A DNA stretch of 64,000 nt from Hypericum androsaemum (lineage: Eukaryota > Streptophyta > Magnoliopsida > Malpighiales > Hypericaceae), in NCBI GenBank assembly GCA_963995505.1, contig OZ023190.1, forward strand, positions 6,218,516 through 6,282,515, in the 5' to 3' direction. Shown piece by piece: positions 24,021-35,019 of this stretch. The translations under genes were made by a program, and so were the position numbers. A model generated the notes under the pieces. The model did no database searches. It was not told the origin of the DNA and was given only the letters and a program-made list of their open reading frames with translations. Within the stretch, counting starts at the first letter, position 1, and each line of letters begins with the position of its first letter.

Positions 24021-24602
24021 TCACATGGGGATCGAGTTTCCAGGCGATCCGGTAGGAGAATCCAGATAAATATCTGAATTAGGGTCCGAGGATGATCCTG
24101 TGGGGACCAGGTGCGAGGACGATCCGAAGGAAGGTTCCAAGTTCGCCACCGGAACTAGGATCGTATCCATAATCCAGATGACCAAGAGCGAAGGAAAATT
24201 ATAATAGTACTCCATAGCGAGGTAGCGGTTCAGGACCAAACCGCTTCGCAGCTCCAGGACGGGAGGAGGTATCATCTCTATGAGAAGACCCCTCTCCTCG
24301 AGGTAGTGGATCAGACCATAGAGGGCATCTCTATGGGTATTGATCTCGGGTTCCGAGAAGACGTACATATCTTCTTGGATCTTCAGCATGACCAGGAGGT
24401 CTCGAAACATGGAGGGCCAGTCCTCTCTATAATTATAGCCTCCGGCTCAGATACAGTCTTGCATCTCTCGGTGAATAGTCTCGATATGCTCAACGATGAC
24501 ATACATGTTATCCTTAGGCACTCGTAGCGGTAAACTGCTCTTTAGGACCTTTTGTCGAAGTTTTGTTGCACAAAAGTTTAGATGCCTCTTTCCAGTAGCC
24601 AT
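24021..24602 (-). pseudogene. Unidentified extra ORF in the Copia leader
   Basis: On the same strand as gag, between PBS and gag, a frame from ATG 24602 to the stop at 24021 spans 193 codons with a single TGA at about 24447-24449. It reads as ordinary protein: MATGKRHLNFCATKL near the start, YNYREDWPSMFRDLLVMLKI after the stop, LIHYLEERGLLIEMIPPPVL in the middle and a Ser/Pro/Gly-rich tail (SSSDPNSDIYLDSPTGSPG). No family is recognised. It could be a captured host exon, an element-specific leader protein or a chance frame. Its Ser/Pro-rich end and acidic centre do not look like gag. Confidence 0.4.
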
Positions 24603-25451
24603 CGAATCTTGTATCAGATGCAAGTCAATTTCGGGTTAATTCCATATTCTCCTAAAATAGGATTGAAAAATGCAATTTTCAATCTTTTGATGATCATACT
24701 ATGGACCAATCCATGTGATTTTAGTTAAATTTAACATATATCGAAACCGTTCCAAAATTTTTTTTCTTTCAAAAAATTTCGGAATTTTCGCAAAAATCCC
24801 AGAATATTTTGTTTTCTTCTCTGGCCGATATCTTCTCGTCCCTAGCGATACGACCGAGGAGACCTAGCTCAATCAACTCGTCGTGAGCTCGTAGTCATGC
24901 AGGTACCGGGCGCTCGTCGCCTTGTGGCTGGAATCGTCGTCGGCGTCGTCTTCTCCCTCACGACTTTCCGGCGAGCTCCGAAACTTCATTCTTCATTTTC
25001 CGGCGACGTCGATCCACGAAAGTGGTATCGAGACATCGAGGACACGCCGGAGAATCGATTATAATCGATCTCCGGCGTCGAAATCGTCATATTTCTGACA
25101 AAATTGACTGAAATCAATTTGGGGGAAACTTGCCCCAAATCGCTCGATTAGGGTTCCTCGTGAGTGAATTGAAGTGGCAAATTTTAGTTTAGTCCCAAAG
25201 GTTTTCTAAAAATTGCACTGAAGTCTATGACACGCAGTGCCACGTAAGCGGTCAAATTTTATATTGGTACCATAGGCAAAATTCAATTTAGTCCTAGTAG
25301 TTCTAAATTAATTATATTAAAGTCTACCAAATTATAATTTTTAATAAAATCACAATTAATATTATTTTTAACCCAAAAAATCACATAATTACTTGAATTA
25401 AAACATCATATCATCATCAAAACATGGTTTCGACCATGCTCTGATACCAAT

Positions 25452-26067
25452 TGTTAATTTTAATGTGTAATTAATGAGTAATTATATATTAAATCTGATT
25501 AATTAATAAACTAATTTGTTAATAATAAATCACTTACTTGTCGAAACAAGAGGTCCACATGTTTAGGTCGACTATGTCTTCGTGCCAGTCGAATTACGAT
25601 CACGTTATAACATATTCGTAATTAATTTTCACGAGATTTCCTCTATTAAAAATCTGATCAAAACTCAGGGACTATCCCAAAGTTTTGTCTTTCTTTTTGA
25701 GTAGTTGTAGGGAGAATTCCATTTTGGTTCAGCCAGATTTCCTTTTTTATAGTTAAATTCGGCCAATCAGAACGCGCCATGTGGAGCCACATGGCTGCCA
25801 CGTGGCACTTCCGGGCCGCATGTCTGCCACGTGGCAAATCTGGGCTGCATGTACGCCACGTGGCAGCACGACAGTGTGCCACGTGGGCCGCCAACTCTGG
25901 CGGCAACTGCATAAGCGCCACGTCAGCCGTCTGGTTGGGCCACGGAGTTGGCGTGGCCCCGGGATGGTCAACGCAGGTTGACCAGCCAGTTCCGCCCAAC
26001 ACTTGGGCATGATGGGCCCTAATCAGGCACAATAATAATTGCATGATTGGGCCTAGCAGGTCCAACA
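25452..26067 (-). repeat. Copia 5' LTR (616 bp)
   Basis: Intact LTR adjoining the PBS. On the minus strand, U3 carries W-box cores (TTGACC/TTGACT type near 25968-25989), a cluster of GCCACGTGG G-boxes (25797-25887), a CCAAT-type gattggcc and a TATA-like ctataaaaaagg (about 25745-25757), in promoter order. Confidence 0.9.
25797..25887. promoter_or_regulatory. Tandem G-box (GCCACGTGG) units in the Copia U3
   Basis: Perfect GCCACGTGG(C/G) sites occur at 25797-25806, 25826-25835, 25855-25864 and 25878-25887, the first three spaced exactly 29 bp. The units between them share 'gc.gcatgt' spacers, so this is a short tandem repeat. G-boxes bind plant bZIP and bHLH factors and act in ABA, light and stress responses. 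Their position 40-140 bp upstream of the TATA-like site fits an inducible LTR promoter; the inducibility is inference. Confidence 0.6.
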
Positions 26068-26072
26068 GGAGT

Positions 26073-27850
26073 TAATAAATTTAAAGGCAATTTTTGACGT
26101 ATGAATCTTGCACCAGGATTGGAATTTGCGTGGGATAGGGAAGATCCAGAAGTTGATCGTTGAGGTGGAATTGCTTATGGTGGGTGGGTGGAAGTAAGGA
26201 AGGGGTGGGTGGTACTGCTAGTCATCCTATTTTCCGTAAGCGTGGCGTATGAGTTTAGGGTTTGATTTGAAGAATCTTACGTGTTATTAGTTAGAGCTGA
26301 TTGATCTCGTATTTATTGTTATTTTTATATTACCTTTTTTCATTACATGTTGGGGAATTAAAGTCCATGCAAATTTTGATTCGATAAGTTTCGTTTGAGG
26401 GTGTGTTGAAATAAAAACATTGTTAGTAACAAAGAATTCTTGACTTGTTTAAAAGTGTATAAATTTTTTTTAGATATGAAGGTTCTAAAATTGTTGTTAA
26501 AACGGGATTGAAATGAGATGTAATTCTACATCATGCATACTATCTAAGAAATATTTTTTTTAAATCTAAACTCTTCCATACGCCGAGTTGATCAAATAAT
26601 TTCATAGACTGATCCAATTTTTGGTTTCGAAAATATTATTTTTAGAGCGTTTATTAATTTGTAGTGTTTTATATCTGTACCTATCTACGGATCCTACATC
26701 GCATGATTCACGCACAAACCTAATTAGTATACAGAATACTGCACAATAACTGATCAATTCCATGTGATTAATTAAAGTGTGACAACTACACTATTCATTT
26801 CACTATTCTTTTCAAATTTTATAACATCAATTTTCTGTAATTATAAATTAATTAAACTGTTTACGAATTTTTAAATATAATTTAATCCAATGTGATTTAT
26901 GGACCTTATTTGAGAAGGTATATTGAAAAATATGGAAAGTAGTAAGTTTTTCACGTGAAAATTAGTTTACCTACTAATGTCTTAAATTAAGATATTAAGC
27001 TAAATATAAACATTCTAATAAAATACTTGACATAGTAATTGCACAATACAAAATGTCATAAAATTTATAACACTAAAAGTATTAATTTTTTGAAAGGTAT
27101 AATTTTATTATAACTCCTTGATAACACGAGAACACCATGTAGAGATCAATTGCACAACTAGCAATTGGAAATTAGTGTCATATATCTATGAAAATAGACA
27201 GCAGTGCAAGAGAAACACCGCGACTCTGGGCCAACCCCGAGTTGCTGTTGACCCTAAACCAGGTCACTAGTTCAATCGTTGGTCAATACGGTTCGACTAG
27301 TTGGAACGCCATCTCAACCAATTTTTTTGTTGAAAAAAACATAATTTATAATTAAAAAATAATTTTGTTAAATGTACATTATAATATGCAATAAAATTAG
27401 ATGATATTGATAAATATTTACTATTTTAATACTAAATATAATAAATAATATTAATTTATAATATTAAAATTTTTGATCTGATCGGTCATACCAATTAACC
27501 CAAAAAAAGAGAAAAATCTAGTCGACCTTCATGTCGTTTTTTAAAACCATGCCCCCACTTCTAACTTATTTCAAACATCATTTATTATTTTTGATGTTAC
27601 TCTACTGTCTCTACCTACTCATACCGACATTTGAGTCGGGTGTACTCTCGAGGTAATACAAAATGGGGTAAGTAAAGACTAAACAACCTCAACCTCATAA
27701 TCCTGATGAGTTTGGAGGTTGGACATTATTTTACATTCAAGTGAAACGTGGTTGAATTTACCTATACTTCTAGCACATTTCAGACATTTTTATTCTTTTC
27801 GAAGCTACTCCATATACTCGGCTAAGTAATAGAGATTTGACCCGGATATA
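26073..27850. other. AT-rich intergenic region, no gene recognised
   Basis: Right flank of the Copia element and 3' flank of the P450. No coding region, RNA gene or well-defined repeat could be supported. Runs of A and T are frequent. Confidence 0.5.
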
Positions 27851-27853
27851 ACT

Positions 27854-29729
27854 TCAAATGGACAATACTTTGGATACAATAGGACGAGCTTTACACATGA
27901 TCTCCAACGGCTTAGCTCTAGGCATGGTAACTCCGGCGCCTTCAGTCATATCAACTAGTGCTTCACTGGTTCTCTTCCAGTCGAAACACTGGATCAGCGA
28001 CCCCAAAATCAAACCAACCATCCGCTGAGCCAGGCCGGCTCCAGGACAAGCCCTTCTTCCCATTCCAAACGTCAGTAGCTTCCGAGACTGTGCCTTGTCA
28101 CTTCCGAACCTCTCTGGCTTGAAACTTTCTGGATCGTCCCAAAGAGTCGGGTCCCTGTGGATAGCCCACGCATTGATGAACACGATGATATCACGAGGCA
28201 CGTCGAATCCTCCGATGGTGCAGTCACTTGAAGAGTAATGCGGTATCAAGAGAGGGGTTGCAGGGTGCAACCGAAAAACTTCTGATAGGATGTTTTGGAG
28301 GTAGGGCAAATCAGGAACATCTTTCTCAGTTATGAGGCGATCTTGTCCTACTCGAGAGTCCAGTTCATGTCGGGCCTTTTCTAGCACTTCTGGGTGGTTA
28401 ACCAGATTGGACAGTGCCCACTCCATAGTGGCATACGAAGTATCTGTCCCTGTTAATATTATAATCTAGAGAGAGAAGAAAAACATTTACACTCATACAC
28501 AAGTGAATTGAGAACTCAACCTTGAAAATTTTCACAATTAACTCCTGTCTATAATTCATTATATGAGACCATCTAAATTCAACCGAAGTAATCTGGCTCA
28601 ATTTACTTACTCATCAACGAGAATCAGATCTCGCATTCAAAGTTTAAAAATGAAACAAAAACTATATTTGTAGAGCCACCTCTAAACACAATTATTAATA
28701 AAATTTTACCTTTTCAAAAATAAAATATGCCAGAGCCACCTCTAAATAAACAAACCGATGGATACGAAAGATAATTAAAAACCAAGAAATATATACTTGG
28801 GCAGGGCTTACCAGAGCAAGTCCTTTGATGATCTGGTCGGTATAGTAGTCAGGGTCAGACCGTTGCAAAGAAAGCAAATGATCAACCATACTGTCGGAAG
28901 CCGCCGCCGCCGCCGCCTTGTCGTTCCGATGCTCATCCACCAAACTCTGCATGAACTTATCCGCAACTGTACCAAGCCTCTCTAACCCTTTGGTGAATTT
29001 CCCAAAAGTAACCCATTTCAAGAATGGCAGGAAATCCGCCAGGTTAGACCCCGCGCCGTACTTGAACAAGTCATCTATCAACGCCGTGAACTCCGCGGCC
29101 TCCTCGTCCTCCGCGGCGGCCGAGATGTTATCTCCGTAGTAGCGCTTCCCAACGACCATCCTCATAATGTTGTTAAGCATGAGGTCCTTGAACAAGGATC
29201 TCATCTCCACCTTGGCGAACTCGCTTCCATTAGGCGAATCCTTCTGGGACAGCCTCATCAGCAAGTGCTTGACCTCGTCTTCCCTCGTGCATTGGGACAC
29301 GTTCAGCCTGGACACTGAGAATATCTCCTCCGCGGATACTTTTCGCAGGTTTCGCCAGTGGTCGCCGTATGGGGCAGCGATCAAGTTGGTGTAGTTGTAG
29401 CCGATGTGCTTACCGATCAGGAACCTCGGGCGGTTGGCGAGGACCACGTCGTTCTTGGTGAAGCATTCCTCCGCGACCGACGAGGACGTCACCACCACGA
29501 CCGGCCTGTTTCCTAGCTTGAGGGAGAAGACTGGGCCGTATCTCTTGGAGAGGCCGTGGAAGCAACGGTGCAATGGCTTCTCCAGGATGTGGAAGTGGCC
29601 TATGATTGGAAGAGAGGGTGGGCTTGGAGGCAGCTTCTTCCGGTTGATTGGGTTAAAGCGGTAGTATAATTTGTAAGCCAAGAAGAGCAAGACAGGGGAT
29701 ATGGCAATGGTGATCAAAAGCTCTTCCAT
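27854..29729 (-). CDS. Cytochrome P450, probably CYP81-type, two exons
   Basis: Exon 1 (29729-28812) and exon 2 (28465-27854) join in phase 0 at GT/AG sites to give 509 codons, the normal size of a plant microsomal P450. An N-terminal membrane anchor ([20 protein letters not shown]) is followed by the proline hinge [12 protein letters not shown]. The C-helix is WRNLRK, the I-helix oxygen-binding motif is TGTDTS (about residues 311-316), ExxR is SEVFR (E368, R371), PERF is at 423-426 and the haem loop [10 protein letters not shown] has its Cys at about 446. All key residues are intact. Such enzymes hydroxylate small molecules using NADPH-P450 reductase at the ER; CYP81 members act on flavonoids, lignans and indoles. 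The family level is from recall; the substrate is unknown. An Ala run (AAAAAA) sits near residue 280. Confidence 0.9.
28466..28811 (-). other. P450 intron
   Basis: 346-bp phase-0 intron, donor ctg/gtaagc and acceptor ctctag/att on the minus strand. A single phase-0 intron just before the I-helix is the standard position in A-type plant P450s, which supports the model. Confidence 0.8.
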
Positions 29730-29791
29730 TTTTCTTTCTTTCTTCCTTGTTTCTTCTTTGGTACATCTTTTGCATTCCTAGTTTCCATAAC

Positions 29792-29798
29792 TTATATA
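29792..29798 (-). promoter_or_regulatory. TATA box of the P450
   Basis: Minus-strand tatataa 63-69 bp upstream of the ATG at 29729. It lies in the 805-bp region shared with the divergent sulfotransferase. Confidence 0.5.
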
Positions 29799-29889
29799 AT
29801 AATAATGCCACTGCACTTGGTAGAAACAATTGTAAAAAAATTTCTGTTTGAAACTATTGACCGTATGAACAGTAACTGTGCTAGTAATA

Positions 29890-30060
29890 GAAATATGGGA
29901 AAATTTCTTGTTAGTACCCTGTAATTTCATATTTTTAGAATTTAATCCAGGTAGTTTTAAATTTGGGAATTTAGTACCATGTGATTTATACGCTTTTTCT
30001 GCGCATGTCCAGGACAGGTGCCCGCCCGAATGATCCTGACACGTCATCATTTTTACCCAC
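29890..30060. repeat. Single arm of the 165-1365 TIR element family
   Basis: Reads agtaccctgtaatttc, then tttagtaccatgtgattt and gtccaggacaggtgcccgcc, the same order of phrases as the left arm at 165-303. No matching inverted arm was found, so it is a relic. It lies between the P450 and the sulfotransferase, within their shared 5' region. Confidence 0.55.
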
Positions 30061-30481
30061 ATGGATACTCAGTCTGCTTAGCCGACGATGATGTGGAATT
30101 TAGTAAATTATCAAAATAGTTCCTAATTTTTATATATTTTACAAAAAACCACTCATTTAAATATATATATTTTTAATTACAAATTTTTATTAATAAGAAA
30201 AGAATGGGGATGAGAAAGGAGAGAAAAAGGGTAAAAAAAGATGAAAAATAAAGACAAGGTCTAAACGGATAACCATAGTGACAAATCCGCTGTCATATCT
30301 AGTAACTCATCCAAGTAACCCACAAATCGGGTAGTTAAAGATGATGTCAGTCAGCCGGAGTGCATCAAAAATCCATATCAAATTTCTATGCACAAATAAT
30401 TAACATTAAAATATTAGAAAGGCAGGAAACCACTTGACTAAATTAAACAACCTCGTCGAGAATGCTTGTTGGTCGATACTC

Positions 30482-30490
30482 TATATATAT
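30482..30490 (+). promoter_or_regulatory. TATA-like box of the sulfotransferase
   Basis: The sequence tatatatat lies about 45-53 bp upstream of the ATG at 30535. The leader would be short. Confidence 0.45.
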
Positions 30491-30534
30491 GACATACATA
30501 ACAATTCTGATCACTGCACAAACACATCCCAAAG

Positions 30535-31509
30535 ATGCCTAATTTGGATAGTAAAGATGAGGAAAAGGTGGTCGAAGAGTTGCTCTCAACTCTACCAAAA
30601 GAGAGGCATTGGGATGGAATAAACCATCTTGTTCTTTACCAGGGTTTTTGGCGTCCAGCCATTGCCCTTAAACCCATTGTCTCTTTCCAAAAAAGATACG
30701 AGGCCTGGGACGACGACATTATAGTGGCTAGCTTGCCAAAAGCAGGCACCACTTGGACCAGAGCCCTACTCTACTCTATCCTGAACCGTGGTCGTTACCC
30801 AGATCTCAAGGAAAGCCCCTTGCACTACACAACTCCAATGGAGCTTCTACCTGTGGTGGACTTCAACTTTAATGACCGGAACAAATATTACATGGATCTG
30901 GAGTCCATCCCTAAGCCCAGGGTCTTTCCCCTCCACTTCTCTTATGCCAGCTTGCCGGAAAGCATCAAGTCCAAAGGCTGCAAGATGGTGTATGTCTGGA
31001 GGAACCCAATGGACTATTTCATCTCTCTCTGGCATTTCTTGCAGGTGATGAAGTTCCCGAGAGAGGATGGCCGCCAACCGGAGCTTCTTCCCCTAGAGAA
31101 ATGCTTCGACCAATTCTGCGAGGGAACCTGTGACTTCGGGCCCTATTGGGATCATGTGTTGGGTTATTGGAGAGCCAGCCAAGAGGCATCGGACCAGATT
31201 CTCTTCCTCAAGTACGACGACATCAAAGGAGACGTTAAAGGTTCCGTCAAGAAGCTAGCTGACTTCCTGGGCTGCCCTTTCTCCACCCATGAAGAGGAAC
31301 AAGGAAACGTGGACCACATCGTCAACTTCTGTAGCTTCGAGAACCTCCGCAATTTGGAGGTCAATAAAACCGGCACCGTGTTCCCCGGTGTTCCGACCAC
31401 TGCTTTTTTCAGGAAAGGTGTAGTTGGTGACTCGGGCAACCATCTCACTCCATCGATGGTGGAGCGTCTCGTTATGATCACTCAGGAAAAGTGGGCAGGG
31501 ACTGGTTGA
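30535..31509 (+). CDS. Cytosolic sulfotransferase (SOT), single exon
   Basis: 324 codons, intronless like most plant SOTs. The 5'-phosphosulfate loop is LPKAGTTWTRAL (Lys69), the catalytic base is His134 in FPLHFSYASLP, the 3'-phosphate motif is YVWRNPMDYFISLWHF (Arg156, Ser164), and the C-terminal PAPS motif is RKGVVGDSGN (from 293), where the common GDWKN reads GDSGN. Such enzymes move sulfate from PAPS to hydroxyls of flavonols, hormones or desulfoglucosinolates in the cytosol; the substrate here is unknown. The frame ends at WAGTG with no further tail. One extra base after GTG would add codons, so a small terminal frameshift is possible. Closest named types by motif are flavonol/SOT15-like. 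It faces the P450 head to head. Confidence 0.93.
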   Translation: MPNLDSKDEEKVVEELLSTLPKERHWDGINHLVLYQGFWRPAIALKPIVSFQKRYEAWDDDIIVASLPKAGTTWTRALLYSILNRGRYPDLKESPLHYTTPMELLPVVDFNFNDRNKYYMDLESIPKPRVFPLHFSYASLPESIKSKGCKMVYVWRNPMDYFISLWHFLQVMKFPREDGRQPELLPLEKCFDQFCEGTCDFGPYWDHVLGYWRASQEASDQILFLKYDDIKGDVKGSVKKLADFLGCPFSTHEEEQGNVDHIVNFCSFENLRNLEVNKTGTVFPGVPTTAFFRKGVVGDSGNHLTPSMVERLVMITQEKWAGTG

Positions 31510-31740
31510 AGCCTCCACACTCCGAATGCCAAACCCTAGAAAAGCCACACGTATCGTACTCGGCTTCTATTGCGTGCATGTTTCTCTATGATCTCAATAA
31601 CAAGTTTTCGTTAGACTAATGTACCATCTTGGAATGCACCCTCGTGCGATCCTTGGGCGTATCCTATGTACTCAGGCACTATCGCTTCAGTTGCAATAAA
31701 GTTTACCTTTCAAAAAATAACAAGCTATTATAGCTTCTTC
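31510..31740 (+). terminator. Sulfotransferase 3' region with poly(A) signal
   Basis: An aataaa at about 31696-31701 is followed by tttacctttcaaaaaa, about 190 bp after the stop. This is a likely polyadenylation signal. The cctttcaaaaaa string is also seen at the 3' ends of plant RTE-type retroelements, so a short element tail cannot be excluded. Confidence 0.35.
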
Positions 31741-31929
31741 TGATTTGATTTTTTTTCCTATGGTCCTCGAAATAATACAATTCTAAGTTCAAGAGTGTCG
31801 AAATAATTTACCGAGGAGGCTCAATAAGGTTGTCAAGGAAATTATTGGTCCAGAGCAGTTCCAACATGTAAAATACAAGAGACCTAAGAGTAATTATTCC
31901 TTAAAATAGTCTTATGCAAACGCAGCAAA

Positions 31930-32460
31930 TACTTCCCAAACCAAAATATGTTCAACTATTTTGGGTTGTGCAATCTCTTTCTCCCTCGTGGTCTTATACA
32001 TCGGCTGCCTCAAATCACCAAAAAGCAGCTTGCATTTCATTTGTGATAATTCGCAACTTGTAGACCATTACTTTTATTATATCTGATTTACAATTATATT
32101 ATTCTCAAAAGCGACAATATTTGTCATCAAGAGCAATCTAAACTTCTTTAGCACATCGGAGTCTCCGAGAAACAACTTATCTTTTATTTTAGTCGATTGA
32201 TAGAATTTTTGCTTACCACTTTATTAGCGTCAAAAATTTAAATCGGACAACCAATGTCTAAGATCACCTTGCATTTATCACTTAAACAAATCTTAGTTTT
32301 TCGTAAATTTGTTAGCATCAAAGTATACTTCAATATTCACAAGCCAATTTATAAAATTTCTATTCAAAATTTCCAATCAAGATTAGAAATATCTTTCAAA
32401 GTAGGAATATTCATCTTGGATACCATAGAATCTAGCATCTTCAATTAACCCAAAAGTGAC
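31930..32460 (-). mobile_element. Gypsy gag fragment, inverted relative of 9784-10290
   Basis: On the minus strand it follows the gag fragment at 9784-10290 phrase by phrase: aattgaagatgc, gattggaaattttga, ggcttgtgaatattgaagtatactttgatg, caaggtgatcttag, and gacaaatattgtcgcttttgag. Many stops interrupt it. It is a decayed copy of the same family, about 22 kb from the first and in opposite orientation. Confidence 0.6.
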
Positions 32461-33755
32461 TAATCTTCCACTTTTCAAAACCTACTGCGATCAATCTGTA
32501 ACTTTGTAAAAAAAAGGCAAATTCTGAAATAATCACTTTTCTCTGCCAATTAGTTCCCAAAAAAAATCTCCAATTCAAGCTGAAACCCTAGCTATTGGAA
32601 AATGAAAAATCTCAAACAAGAAACATGAGGAAGGCCGGCTGCGGGCTGGGTCGACTGGTGAAGGTCGGAGGTTGTCGGATCGTTCGGTTGACGACACAAG
32701 CGACAGCTCATGGCGAGGCCTCTCCTAGGACTAGCGGGTATCGTCGGTCGGCTTCTCTTCCACGCAGTTGGAACTTGATAAAGTGTTGCATGTCAGTAAA
32801 ATGTGACGTCAAGGAAATGATAAGACTACTCCCCAATGGGCATATGAAACTTCAGGGTTTTCATAGAAAAGAGTTTATACATGTGAAGGGATTCCAAGCA
32901 ATCTATAATCACAATTATAAATATAATTGTAAGAATTTAAATAGTCATAAATTAAATATTTTTTTCTTGAAGTACAGATTCTACTCGAAAAGTATTTTTC
33001 ACGTGATTGTTATAATGGAAGCTTCGTCACTGGTGACCTTACTCACGATTTTATCGAAGTAAGATTAATTTCTACGGACTAGATACACCAGAGGTCGAGA
33101 GAATTTTTTATCAAGAACACTATGTTCTTATCATTTTTGGTGTGCTAGAGAAAACACACAATGAAGCCTTCCAGCTTCTGTGTGCGCCCACCAAGGAAAA
33201 TAATGAACCCCATTAGTTTTTGTATATTCAAGTTCACAGGGACAGCAAGCCAGAAATGTGGCATCTATCCCTTGCCTCTTATATCAAAAACCCACCACTT
33301 TTATCCATTGGTCACACATGAGAAATTACACGTGTTGTAACTTCTATTCAACCACATCACCTTAATAATTTCTAAGTTATACATCATGAGTGTACTAGAA
33401 TTTTATACAACAAGCTTCAGGGTATTCACCACTTCTCTTTCATCTCTTCGGATGTACTTTGCAAAGAAAGAACTAGCTTGATCCCTTAGAAAGGTTTCGT
33501 GCAACACCGGAGCTTGGTCTGCGCTGGTTCCTTTCAAACCTGGCAACGTCCACAAGAATTTTGATTTTCCCGATACTCTTACCATTGAGCCCAGTCGAGG
33601 TCCTCATCAGCTGGTATCTTGACAAAACGCAAAACGGGAGCCCTATTTCGATAATTTAAAGGGAACATAAACATTCATTATATTCCCATGTCTCACCACT
33701 AAGATAGAAGGGCCTCCCTATTCAGTGTAAAATAATTCTAACAGCCTATTTGGAA
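32461..33755. other. No gene recognised
   Basis: 32461-33060 is probably the leader of the gag fragment to its left: an open + frame at 32595-33062 has a basic, low-information product and no family match. 33403-33585 on the minus strand has a short frame (60 codons, containing FAKYIRRDEREVVNTL) that looks protein-like but is not recognised. Nothing else is supported. Confidence 0.3.

Positions 33756-33790
<35 letters not shown>
33756..33790 (+). repeat. Poly(G) homopolymer of 35 bases
   Basis: An uninterrupted run of G, able to form G-quadruplexes. Its true length is uncertain because such runs are prone to sequencing and assembly error. Confidence 0.9.
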
Positions 33791-33791
<1 letters not shown>

Positions 33792-35019
33792 AATTCCATT
33801 TCGAATTACCAAAAGAAATGGAAAGAGAATTATTTTCTCATTTTTTTGTTTGCAACCTATGATTTCAACCATGAAATTAATTTTATATTTATACTACCCT
33901 TTACAACTCTTTTAGCTAAGATCTAACTACTTTTTCCTATAGCCTAGATTAAAACTACAAAAAGAGCACTACGAAGCAACAATCATTATTGTAATGAAGG
34001 ATTGGCACACTGTTAAAACGAATAAATGTATAGCCATTAATAAGGACATTTCAGGATTTTTTTTCTAAGGAGGTTAATTTCTCTTACTATTCTCTGAATG
34101 GGATTATCGGAGAAAATGTTTTCTCTATCTGGAGTTGAGCTAAAAAATGCTCAAAACTGAGCGTTTTTGTGTGCATGAATTATTGTTGTCTTCCGCTTTG
34201 TTTGGTGGAAGGATCGTGGGAGATAGATAGAGAGTAATTGTGAGAATGATAAGGCACATGGAGGATCTGGGGATCTATCACATGAATCATGCTGTGTGGT
34301 GCAATTTATCCACGGGAGTATGTTTTGACCGATTTAAATTTGATATTTAGATAAATTAGAATAATAATATCGACTTAAATTCGGTGGTGTCACAGCAATG
34401 GCTATAAATCATGTAGGCCACATTATTGGTGGAAATCATCATGCACGACGCTGTTAACATTTATGGGAGGTGGGTATAGCCCCTAGTTTTGTAATACAAA
34501 GGGGCACCAGAGGTAAGGATACTCAGAGACAGATGATAGTAATTGTAAGAATCACTAGGCACGTGGTGGGTCAGGGGTACAGTTATTTTTTGGTGGGGAT
34601 CTATGAGATGAATTATTATCGTCCCTTCAAAATATCACATGAATCATGCAGTGTGGTCTTTGGGATCCATAAGACTACCTACAGCAGTTGGCCGAGCCGA
34701 GCGCTCGGCCAATATTTAATGATTTAAAAAAAAACAGAAATGAAGTGATGAACGTTCGGCCGAGCAGATTGGCCAGCCAATTCCGCTCCCGAGCGGATTG
34801 GTTGGTCAATTTTTTTTCTTTTCAATAATCTAACTATCTAGTTATTTCTACTTGGTATAATATTATTCGTAAAAATAGATTTATTCGGATAAGATTTGTG
34901 TAGTTATAAAAATTAAAGTTATCTTTAACAAAATTAAATTTTTTTTAATATCTATAAAAAAATAGAGCCCAATATTGACATATTTTGATTCACAATTTGT
35001 ATTCCAATTTTTGACATAA

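Larger units (their letters stand above)
18368..26067 (-). mobile_element. Ty1/Copia LTR retrotransposon, full length with TSD
   Basis: Left LTR 18368-18712 and right LTR 25452-26067 share their ends (tgtta... and ...ggcctagcaggtccaaca) and are flanked by the 5-bp duplication GGAGT (18363-18367 and 26068-26072). On the minus strand, PBS TGGTATCAGAGC (25438-25449) lies inside the 5' LTR and the purine tract GAGTGGGAGA inside the 3' LTR. Gag, protease, integrase, RT and RNase H are in Copia order, with several stops and frameshifts. About 1.8 kb of leader separates the 5' LTR from gag, unusually long, and holds an extra open frame. The 3' LTR lacks about 270 bp present in the 5' LTR. Confidence 0.93.

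Noticed and set aside
25658..26065. Open frames within 25658-26065
   Set aside because: They lie wholly in the Copia LTR and arise from the GC-rich G-box repeats; no coding features.
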